A stretch of 64,000 nucleotides of DNA from assembly GCF_016904945.1 (NCBI RefSeq), contig NZ_JADIKF010000030.1:62001-126000 (forward strand), written 5' to 3'. Position numbers and translations under genes: made by a program. This document shows positions 1 to 7,397 of this stretch, piece after piece. Position 1 is the stretch's first letter. Each line of letters starts with the position of its first letter. The notes below the pieces were generated by a model. That model was given only the letters and a program-made list of their open reading frames with translations. It was not told the origin of the DNA and did no database searches. This DNA is from Dyella mobilis. Lineage in GTDB: Bacteria > Pseudomonadota > Gammaproteobacteria > Xanthomonadales > Rhodanobacteraceae.

Positions 1-96
1 GGTGGTGCCCTCAGCGGCCGGCGTACCCGGATCGATGGGGAATGCCGGGTCGATCGGCAAAATCCGTGTGCCCTGTACACTATCGGTAGTGGTCAT
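1..96 (-). CDS. Unknown protein, N-terminal fragment (cut by left window edge)
   Basis: This is a start codon followed by 32 uninterrupted codons that run off the left edge on the minus strand. A GGAG lies about 7 bases upstream of the ATG at 96, which supports a real start. The visible N-terminus begins MTTTDSVQGTRILPIDP and is rich in Thr, Pro and Ala, with no signal peptide or recognisable motif. The function cannot be judged from this fragment. Confidence 0.6.
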   Translation of the reverse strand, partial: MTTTDSVQGTRILPIDPAFPIDPGTPAAEGTT

Positions 97-606
97 TTGC
101 AAACTCCATGTTGATGATTGGATTCATTCGATCCATGCGCAAGCACACGCTGCCGCACCGATCCACATTGCTTTCGGCGCAAAACATGGTGCTGTTACGC
201 GGCAACATTGTCTTTATGAGAATTTCGAAAAAGTTCGCAAATAAGCGCCATGCTCTGGCACCACACCGTCAAGCACGTGCGGTTCAGACGACTTCGTGGG
301 AGTGAATCGAAAGTCGCAAGCTCATCGACGCGATGAAATTTCGCTATCGCAATGCGTACGCAGGCATTGCATTGAAAACCGGCGAAGCGAAGTGGCTTCA
401 GTCGCCGTGAAATCGAGTCTAAATATTGTCCGCACGGCTCATGAAAGGGCCTCGGAAGAAAATGGCGCGAGCCTCAGCGTCGAGCAATACGTGGACAGCG
501 CCCCGGCGCCACTGTCGAATAAGCGGCAGTTACTCAAGATCGAACCGTGCCGGCTTGCCCGGCACTATCGCGGCGTGCTGTGCGGCTCACGTTTCGATGC
601 CATCGC
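97..606. other. Intergenic region without a recognisable gene
   Basis: These 510 bases lie between the start of the left-edge gene and the stop of the HDOD gene, so they hold the promoter region of the former and the 3' flank of the latter. Open frames exist on both strands, but none has a convincing ribosome binding site or a familiar protein pattern. An inverted repeat with 7-base arms (GTGCCGG/CCGGCAC, 547-565) may be a weak 3' hairpin of the HDOD transcript, but it has no clear T-run. Confidence 0.5.
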
Positions 607-1644
607 TCAGCCGGCGTAGCCTTCGTTCTGCCGAAATACCCGCCGCAACTCCTGTTGCGCGCGATCAACCAACACATCCGGCAACCGGTCGGCACGCTGT
701 GGCGCCGGTGGCGTGCCACGGTCAATCACGTGGTTTTCCGCGAGCATCTGAATCATCGCCAGGTGATCGGCGGCTAACAAAGCATTGCCCAGTTCTGTCA
801 CCGGCAATTTGGAGCGAGCTTCCAGTCGTTCACGCAAGGCCTCGATCACATTGGGCGGCAACTCCCAATGGCGTGCCGCGCGCAATGACAAGTGATTGGC
901 CATGCTCAAGTAGTGCATGAGGAAGGTTCGACTGAATACGCCGAGTGTCGGCGGCGCTTCCTGGTCGAGCACGCGTACCATCGCGCCTACGCCGGCATTG
1001 CAGACGACACCGGCGAGATAGGCTTCGAACGGATCGCCATGTCCCTTCGCGAGGTACATGCTGGCGTGTGCGCAGCGTTCGGCGTGATCCCACAGGCGCT
1101 GACCGGCGGCGTGGCCGAGCATGCCGGCGCTGGCCTGCAAGATCGGCTTCATCACGTGGTGGGTCACCATCTGGCGCAGCCCATCCTGGCCGAGCAGCAC
1201 CACGGCGTGTTGCAGGCTGCTGATGGGTTTGGCAGTGCGGTAATGCGCACTTTGCGTCACCCGCATCACCTCGCCCACCAGTACCGGGTCGCGGCCGATC
1301 AGCTTGGCGATCTTGGTGCCATCGGCGCTATCGCTCTTGAGCATGCGCAGGAGTTGCGGCAGCACTTCGGGGAGGCGCGGCAGGCTGGTAATGTCGAAAC
1401 GGTCGCCACCGCACAGCTCATCCAGCCGCTTGAGCATCACCTGCTCGGGCGGGCGCAACTCGACGACTTCGGAGCCGGGCATGCCCAGCACCAGGCGATA
1501 GAACCAGTCCTGGACATCGGCACTGCTGAGCGCCTTGACCGCTTCCGCGGGCGGGGCTTCTTCGGGCCACGGCAATACCACGCTGAAGCGAGGCCGCTCC
1601 GGCGGCGCCTCGCGCGCAAACAGTCGTTTCCAGAATTGGCCCAT
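607..1644 (-). CDS. HDOD domain protein
   Basis: The 345-residue product carries an HDOD domain from about residue 85 to 290. It opens with the helical stretch LPRLPEVLPQLLRML, then the segment around DPVLVGEVMRVTQSAHY, then KPISSLQHAVVLLG. HDOD domains resemble HD phosphohydrolases but lack the metal ligands, and here the place of the HD motif reads VCNAGVG. Such proteins usually work in signalling, often with cyclic-di-GMP circuits, as protein-binding modules. The start at 1644 is preferred to an in-frame ATG 26 codons upstream because a GGCGGGG run lies just before it and MGQFWKRLF is a typical N-terminus. It appears to be monocistronic. The specific role is unknown. Confidence 0.85.
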   Translation of the reverse strand: MGQFWKRLFAREAPPERPRFSVVLPWPEEAPPAEAVKALSSADVQDWFYRLVLGMPGSEVVELRPPEQVMLKRLDELCGGDRFDITSLPRLPEVLPQLLRMLKSDSADGTKIAKLIGRDPVLVGEVMRVTQSAHYRTAKPISSLQHAVVLLGQDGLRQMVTHHVMKPILQASAGMLGHAAGQRLWDHAERCAHASMYLAKGHGDPFEAYLAGVVCNAGVGAMVRVLDQEAPPTLGVFSRTFLMHYLSMANHLSLRAARHWELPPNVIEALRERLEARSKLPVTELGNALLAADHLAMIQMLAENHVIDRGTPPAPQRADRLPDVLVDRAQQELRRVFRQNEGYAG

Positions 1645-1810
1645 ACCCCGCCTGCGCAGATGCCACGGAAAATTCCGCTTTACGGGATATATATCGACCG
1701 AAACCGGCGCAGCTTGATGCACGCGCAGGAAGGCTCGTATTTTCTTGCCCCGGGGAGATCGTGCCTACGCGGCCATTGATGCCGGCTTTTCTGGATTCGG
1801 CACGAGCAAG

Positions 1811-1833
1811 AACGGCCGCCCCGAAGGGCGGCC
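1811..1833 (-). terminator. Hairpin downstream of the M61 peptidase gene
   Basis: A perfect 8-base stem (GGCCGCCC/GGGCGGCC, 1814-1821 and 1826-1833) closes on the stable UUCG tetraloop when read on the minus strand. It is followed by a short, interrupted T-rich stretch. It lies 40 bases past the stop of the minus-strand peptidase gene, where a terminator is expected. The weak T-tract limits certainty. Confidence 0.55.
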
Positions 1834-1872
1834 GCCTCGCATTCAAAGCAGATATCGACGTTCGCCCGGCCG

Positions 1873-3804
1873 TTATTTGCGCGGCGCGACAATCGCTCCG
1901 ATCAGGTCCTTGCCATCGGCACGCACCAGATGCGGATAACGCAGGCCGCCGTGGTAATCCACCTTCACGGTGCTGTACAGGTCCACGTTCTTCACCAGCA
2001 GCTCGATCGGCGCTTGCGAGCTCTTCGCGGCGACGATCGCATCTTTCAACGCATCGGTGGAGAAATCACGGCCGTTGACGGCCACGATGGTCAGGCCCGG
2101 GACCAGGCCGGCCTGGAAAGCGGGGCCATTCCATTGCACGTCGACGATGCGACCGCTCTGGTTAACCATGACGCCCATCGAATAAGCGAAGTTGGCGCCG
2201 TGGCGGATGCCTTCCCAGGCTTTTGCCTCGGCGTTGGGCTTGTCGTCGAATACCAGCTTCCAGCCGCCGCGCTCGATGCCGTGCTCGGGAAGTTCGTTAC
2301 CGGTGTAATCGAGGCGGTCGCGCAGGAATTTCGCCCAGTCGAACGGCTGCACTTGATTGAGGGTGTTTACCACGTCATCGAAGGTGTAGGTCTTGGTGAC
2401 GTAGCTGCCGTTATCCATGCCGTAGAAGGCGTGCGCGAAGTCGTCCAGCGAATGCTTGCCGCCGCTGAGTTCGCGGATCTTGGTATCCACGTCCAGCCAC
2501 AGCAACTGGCCCTCCGGATAGAAATCGGTATCGCGGATCCAGTTGATCCAGCTTTCCGAGCCGTAGTACGTGAGCGGCGCGGCATCGGCGGTGTCTTGCA
2601 GCGAACGCCAGGCGCGGCCGGTGCGGTAAGTCATTTCGGCGGCGATATTGGCCATCGAATCGCGATACTGATCCGGCGTCCACAGGCCCGCGCGAGCGGT
2701 CAGCACGCCGCACCAGTAATCGGTGAGGCCTTCGTAGACCCATAGCAGGTCGTCTTGCATGGGTACGTTGAAGTTGGGCGTCCACAGATCTGCCGGGCGG
2801 CGGAATTTGCCGTTCCACGAATGCACGAACTCGTGCGGCATCAGGCTCGCGGTCACCAGATGCATGTCGTCGTCGGTAAAGAAATTGGCTGGCAGTCGGT
2901 CGTCGCTGGACTGGTGATGCTCCAGGCCGAAGTGGCCGGTGTGGTCGGACAGGGTCAACAGGAAGTCGTAGTGATCGTAATGATGCGCACCGAACAGCAG
3001 ATTGGTCTGCTTGACCACGTTGCGCTGTTGCTCGAGCTGCTTGTCGGTGAGCTTGACGTCCTTGGCGCCATCGCCCACCACGTTCAAATGCACCGGTACT
3101 TTTTCGCCGGGCGCCAGGTCGACGCGATTGAAATTCGCGCCGGCGATCAGCGGCGAATCGACGAAATTGTTGAAGCTGACGGGCTTGAAGCGAATGGTGT
3201 TGCCGGATTGGTTGTCCACTTCCATCGCACTGCCGAATTTCCAGCCCTGTGGCAAGACCACGGTGGGCTGGATCTGGATCTGGCGCGTGTAATAGCCAGC
3301 CGGATAGAAGGCCAGCTGGTTGAATTCCACGTCGACCAGGTCCGGTGTTGCCGATGCGCTGGCGCCGAAGTTGCTGCCTTCGCCATCGCCCGGCGACAGG
3401 AACTGGAATTCCAGGTCGAGCTGGCTGGCGCCCTGCGGCACGTCCAGGTGGATCGCAAACATGTCGTGCAAATCGCGTCGCCACGACAACTGTTTGCCGT
3501 TGGCGCGAATAATCAGGCCCGAGACGTTTTGCACCGGGCCGGATGGCGCGTGCTCGCCGGGAATCCACTTGGGATAGAACAGCGTCACCGCGCCCGGCTT
3601 GACCGGAATGGTTTCGTGCGAGCGGAAGATGCGCTTGCCCGCATCGGTAAGATCCACGTTGAGCGTGAGCATCCCTGCATAAGGTTGATCGACAGGCGCC
3701 GGCGCGTCGGCGGTTTCGGTCTGTGCGGCCACCGTGGCCGACAGGGAACAGGCTGCAAAAACGGCGGCAGCGATCAAGCTAAAACGCAGGGAATGGGACT
3801 TCAC
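1873..3804 (-). CDS. Secreted M61-family (glycyl aminopeptidase-like) metallopeptidase with PDZ domain
   Basis: This is a 643-residue zinc peptidase of family M61. Residues 1-28 form a signal peptide ending near VAAQ, so the enzyme is periplasmic or secreted. The zinc site is HEFVH at 324-328, with the third ligand probably E358 in YEGLTDYW. A C-terminal PDZ domain lies at about residues 520-610, as is usual for the family, which cleaves N-terminal glycine or alanine peptides. A GTG at 3804 is chosen because a GGAG lies 8 bases upstream and the signal peptide starts right after it. An in-frame ATG 39 codons earlier would add a non-secretory extension. It stands alone between an HDOD gene and a mobile element. 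Confidence 0.9.
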   Translation of the reverse strand: MKSHSLRFSLIAAAVFAACSLSATVAAQTETADAPAPVDQPYAGMLTLNVDLTDAGKRIFRSHETIPVKPGAVTLFYPKWIPGEHAPSGPVQNVSGLIIRANGKQLSWRRDLHDMFAIHLDVPQGASQLDLEFQFLSPGDGEGSNFGASASATPDLVDVEFNQLAFYPAGYYTRQIQIQPTVVLPQGWKFGSAMEVDNQSGNTIRFKPVSFNNFVDSPLIAGANFNRVDLAPGEKVPVHLNVVGDGAKDVKLTDKQLEQQRNVVKQTNLLFGAHHYDHYDFLLTLSDHTGHFGLEHHQSSDDRLPANFFTDDDMHLVTASLMPHEFVHSWNGKFRRPADLWTPNFNVPMQDDLLWVYEGLTDYWCGVLTARAGLWTPDQYRDSMANIAAEMTYRTGRAWRSLQDTADAAPLTYYGSESWINWIRDTDFYPEGQLLWLDVDTKIRELSGGKHSLDDFAHAFYGMDNGSYVTKTYTFDDVVNTLNQVQPFDWAKFLRDRLDYTGNELPEHGIERGGWKLVFDDKPNAEAKAWEGIRHGANFAYSMGVMVNQSGRIVDVQWNGPAFQAGLVPGLTIVAVNGRDFSTDALKDAIVAAKSSQAPIELLVKNVDLYSTVKVDYHGGLRYPHLVRADGKDLIGAIVAPRK

Positions 3805-3860
3805 GGACAACTCCAGACGGGTGCTGCCTTCAAGATTTCCCCCACGAAGGCAACAGGGTG

Positions 3861-3892
3861 GCAACGACCGTCCACTCGAGGACGGCCGTTGC
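3861..3892 (-). other. Strong hairpin in the 5' region of the M61 peptidase gene
   Basis: Two 13-base arms (3861-3873 and 3880-3892) pair with one mismatch around a 6-base loop, about 57 bases upstream of the peptidase start codon. It could be a leader structure, a binding site, or a remnant of a palindromic element. No T-run follows it on either strand. Confidence 0.4.
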
Positions 3893-4006
3893 ATGTTAGA
3901 GCGAAGGCCCTGCCTTCCCACCCCTGCCAGAGGTCATATCGACGCGCATCAAAAAACGCAGGCAAGATCGGATGCTCGCGCTCATCGAGAGCGCCTCTCT
4001 CTTGCC

Positions 4007-4278
4007 CTAGGGCCTGTTAGCACTATTTTCGTAGCCCGCGCCGGGAGCTGTTTGCGCGCCAGCCAAGGAAGAGTGAGGGAGTGTACGTCCGTACACGACC
4101 GAGCGATGACACTGGATGGCGGGCAAACAGACCCGGCCCGAAGGGTTGCCGTTGAGTGGCCGCCATGCGGCAGCGCGCGGCACCGGCTTGGCAGCCAGCC
4201 AAGTCAGTGCCACGCACTACCACCTGACGGCCACTCAACGACAACGCGGGCTACGAAAATAGTGCTAACAGGCCCTAG
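4007..4278. mobile_element. MITE-like palindromic element with 34-base perfect terminal inverted repeats
   Basis: Bases 4007-4040 and 4245-4278 are exact reverse complements that start CTAGGGCCTGTTAGCAC. If CTAG or TA is the duplicated target, the element proper is about 264-266 bases. Two internal arms are visible. Arm 1 pairs 4040-4060 with 4118-4137 and is capped by a perfect palindrome at 4081-4096. Arm 2 pairs 4145-4165 with 4225-4245 (19 of 21) and is capped by a hairpin at 4179-4211. The whole could fold as a cloverleaf. There is no coding capacity. Ends beginning GGGCCTGTT and a YTAR or TA target recall IS5-family insertion sequences, so mobilisation by such a transposase is an inference. 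Confidence 0.75.
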
Positions 4279-4299
4279 CAGGGGAGAAAAACTACGCGC

Positions 4300-5847
4300 C
4301 TACTGCTGCTCACGCTCCAGCTTGCTGTGCCGCATGCCGTAACCGAAGTAAACCAGGCAGCCCAGCGCCATCCAGATGATGAAGCGCTCGAAGGTGATCC
4401 AGGGCAGTCCGCCAATGAGGTGCCAACCACCTTCATCCGACAGCGGTACGCCGAAAATCAGCAGCAGCGAGAACAGCACGCCCAGCGGCGCGACAACCGC
4501 CAGTGCCGGTGCGCGGAAGCTGCGTTCGACGTGCGGCTTGCGCACGCGCAAGACCAGCACCGCGGTGCAGATGATGATGAAAGCACTGAGCGTACCGATG
4601 TTGACCAGCTCCGCCACTTCGCCGATCGGCAACAGGCCCGCCACGATGGCAGTGAATACGCCAAGGATCACCGTGGGTCGCGCCGGCGTGCCGAAACGCG
4701 GATGGATGTGCGCGAACCAGGCCGGCAGCAAACCATCGCGCGCCAGCGCAAACCAGATGCGCGCCGCGCCAAGCATGAAAGCGAACAACACGCTGGTCAC
4801 GCCGATCACGGCCGCCGCGGCAATGGCGATGCTCAGCCACTTCAGCCCGATCGAGGCAAACGCATCGGAGACCGACGCATCGCCGCCCAGATGGCTGTAA
4901 TGCGTGATGCCGGTAAGCACCAGCGACACTGCGATGTACAACACCATCGCCACCGCCAGCGATAGCAACACCGCACGCGGAAGATCGCGCTGCGGATGCT
5001 TGGCTTCTTCCGCTGCGGTGGTGAGCGTGTCGTAGCCGAACACCGCAAAGAACACTACGCTGGCACCGGTCAGCACGCCGGCCCAGCCGAAATGCGCCAC
5101 ACCTTGCGCATCGACCACGCGCGGCGGAATAAACGGCGTCCAGTTGGCCGTGTGCACGTAAAAAGCGCCGACGCCGACCACCAGCAGCACGCCGATCACC
5201 TTGATCGTCACCACCAGCGTGTTGAAGCGCGCACCCCATTCGGTGCGAATGGTGAGCAGCGCCGCCACCAGCAACGAGACGGCCGCTGCAATCACGTTGA
5301 AGCGATGGCCGTCGCTGGGCCCGGCAATGGCCTGCGCGCCATGCACGCCGAAGATCTGCTGCAGGTAATACTCCATGGTTTGCGCGCTCATGCTTTGCTG
5401 CGCCCATTCCGGCAGGTGGACCCCTGCCGAACTCAGCAGCACCTGCACATAACCCGACCAGCCGATCGCTACCACCGCCACTACCAGCGCGTACTCCAGC
5501 AGCAGATCCCAGCCGATAATCCAGGCCACGAATTCGCCCAGCACCGCGTAGCCGTAGGTATAGGCACTGCCGGTCACCGGAATCAGGCCCGCGAATTCCG
5601 CGTAGCACAGTGCGGCACACGCGCTGCCGAAACCGGCAATGAGAAAGCTCAGCGCCACCGCCGGCCCGGCGTTCATGGCCGCCTGCTGGCCGGCCAGCAC
5701 GAAAATGCCCACGCCGATGATGCCGCCAATGCCAATGGCGGTCAGCTGCCACAAGCCGAGCACACGCCGGAAGTCGCCGCGCCGGCCCGCTTCCGATTGC
5801 AATTGCTCGACGGATTTGTGGCGCAGCATCCTGCTCAGAAAACTCAT
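4300..5847 (-). CDS. APC-family amino acid permease
   Basis: This is a 515-residue inner-membrane transporter with about twelve hydrophobic segments. The first carries the glycine-rich signature GIGGIIGVGIFVLAG near residue 40, which is typical of amino acid-polyamine-organocation (APC) carriers of the YfnA/cationic amino acid transporter type. The start at 5847 is fixed by a GGAGAG eight bases upstream and the cytosolic lead MSFLSRMLRHKSVEQL. The substrate cannot be read from the sequence; close relatives are annotated as amino acid permeases. The MITE-like element lies just past its stop codon. Confidence 0.88.
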   Translation of the reverse strand: MSFLSRMLRHKSVEQLQSEAGRRGDFRRVLGLWQLTAIGIGGIIGVGIFVLAGQQAAMNAGPAVALSFLIAGFGSACAALCYAEFAGLIPVTGSAYTYGYAVLGEFVAWIIGWDLLLEYALVVAVVAIGWSGYVQVLLSSAGVHLPEWAQQSMSAQTMEYYLQQIFGVHGAQAIAGPSDGHRFNVIAAAVSLLVAALLTIRTEWGARFNTLVVTIKVIGVLLVVGVGAFYVHTANWTPFIPPRVVDAQGVAHFGWAGVLTGASVVFFAVFGYDTLTTAAEEAKHPQRDLPRAVLLSLAVAMVLYIAVSLVLTGITHYSHLGGDASVSDAFASIGLKWLSIAIAAAAVIGVTSVLFAFMLGAARIWFALARDGLLPAWFAHIHPRFGTPARPTVILGVFTAIVAGLLPIGEVAELVNIGTLSAFIIICTAVLVLRVRKPHVERSFRAPALAVVAPLGVLFSLLLIFGVPLSDEGGWHLIGGLPWITFERFIIWMALGCLVYFGYGMRHSKLEREQQ

Positions 5848-6012
5848 CGGCGTCTCTCCGCGAATACAAAGCGCGGATGATAGCGAAAGCGCGGCAACCG
5901 CACGGCCCGGCCGGCGACTTTCGTTACCGTTCTCCATGTTGCATCGCAACTACGGCGCCGGCCTGGGATGAACATACCGGCGCGTATTCCGAGACTTTTC
6001 TCAATTGCGGTG

Positions 6013-7266
6013 TTACGCGTCGTGGCGACGCTCGTAGCCGGACAGACAGGCAACAAACGCGGCGCTGAGCCCGAACACCAGCACCATGCCCCAGGTAAGG
6101 CCCGAATCCCCGTGAGCCACACCGAACCAGCACCCACTCAACCAGACCCCGACGGCGGTGCCTGCAGTGCGCAAAAGCTCAAGCCAGATGCCGATGCGGC
6201 GCCCTTCCAGCAATAATCCGATCGTCCAAAGGCCGGCCACCAGATAGGCCGCGTAGGCGGCCGCCGGTGCCAGCTCCAGCTTCGGGGCCGCATCGAGGAA
6301 ATGCGTGCCCATCAACAGCAGAAGGCCAAACGCGGCAAGGCAATAGGATTTCAGCGGCAGGGACAGCGGCGGGTTGTAGCGCGCGTGGGCGATATCGAAC
6401 TCCCCTTTGGGGAAGCGTCTTGCCACATCCTCGGGACGCCAGCCCGGCGGCTTGAACCACACGCGCAGCTTGTCGAGCCAGCGGCCTGCATGCCAGCTGT
6501 CTTTGAGCATCGCCCCATACACTTCGGCATTCGCCCACAACGGGTTCCAGCTTTGCAGCGGCGCGCGCGTGCCGTAGATCGGCGGGTCGCCGTCGTTTTC
6601 TTCGACGAAGGTGCCGAACAGACGATCCCACAGGATCAGGATGCCGCCGTAATTGCGATCGAGGTAACGATCGTTCACCGCATGATGCGCACGATGATTG
6701 GAGGGCGAGCAGAACACGCGATCGAACCAGCCCAGGCGATCGATGACTTCCGTGTGTACCCAGAACTGGTAAAGCAGGTCGATCAGCGCAATCACCGCAA
6801 ACACTTCGGCGGGATAGCCCAGCAACGCCATCGGCAAATAGAACAGCCAGCCAAGCAGAAAGCCGCTGCCCGTTTGGCGCAATGCGGTGGTGAGGTTGTA
6901 GCTCTCGCTCTGGTGGTGCACCACGTGCGCGGCCCACAACACATTCACTTCGTGACCGAAGCGGTGCAGCCAGTAATACAACAGGTCGTACAACAGCAAA
7001 CCGCTGATCCACACCCATGGGCTGCGAGCGGGTAGCGTCCAGATCGCCAGGTGCTCAGCACACCACGCATAGATGCCGATGGCGAACAGCTTGGTGAACA
7101 CGCCGACGATCTGCGAGATCATCCCCAGGCCGAGGCTGTTGATCGCGTCGTTGCTGTAATAGATCTCGCGGCCACGCCATTTGGCGACCAGCAACTCGAT
7201 GCCGATCAACACGAAGAAGCCCGGGATGGCCCAGGCCATGATGCGTTCCGGAGTTATCACGTCCAC
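6013..7266 (-). CDS. Sterol desaturase / fatty acid hydroxylase superfamily membrane protein
   Basis: This 417-residue membrane protein carries the histidine boxes of di-iron membrane hydroxylases: HRFGH at 101-105, HVVHH at 114-118 and HRAHH at 191-195. Hydrophobic segments surround these boxes, and a further group of three or four lies in the C-terminal quarter. The overall pattern resembles alkylglycerol monooxygenase-type proteins more than short sterol desaturases. The substrate is unknown, presumably a lipid chain. The ribosome binding site is weak, so the start is less certain than the domain. The neighbours do not reveal a pathway. Confidence 0.85.
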   Translation of the reverse strand: MDVITPERIMAWAIPGFFVLIGIELLVAKWRGREIYYSNDAINSLGLGMISQIVGVFTKLFAIGIYAWCAEHLAIWTLPARSPWVWISGLLLYDLLYYWLHRFGHEVNVLWAAHVVHHQSESYNLTTALRQTGSGFLLGWLFYLPMALLGYPAEVFAVIALIDLLYQFWVHTEVIDRLGWFDRVFCSPSNHRAHHAVNDRYLDRNYGGILILWDRLFGTFVEENDGDPPIYGTRAPLQSWNPLWANAEVYGAMLKDSWHAGRWLDKLRVWFKPPGWRPEDVARRFPKGEFDIAHARYNPPLSLPLKSYCLAAFGLLLLMGTHFLDAAPKLELAPAAAYAAYLVAGLWTIGLLLEGRRIGIWLELLRTAGTAVGVWLSGCWFGVAHGDSGLTWGMVLVFGLSAAFVACLSGYERRHDA

Positions 7267-7397
7267 CCTGCCTGCCGTTGCAACGCGCGCCCTCAGGCCG
7301 CGCGGCCAGTATAGCCAAGCGAAACCTGGCCACCAGGAGGCGTCGACGTTTCAAACGTCAGCGGCGCGGCCCCGAAACCGGAGCCGCGCCTGCGCGT

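Noticed and set aside
296..619. Possible 107-codon gene in the left intergenic region
   Set aside because: No good ribosome binding site, no hydrophobic core or motif, overlaps the 3' end of the HDOD gene on the other strand.
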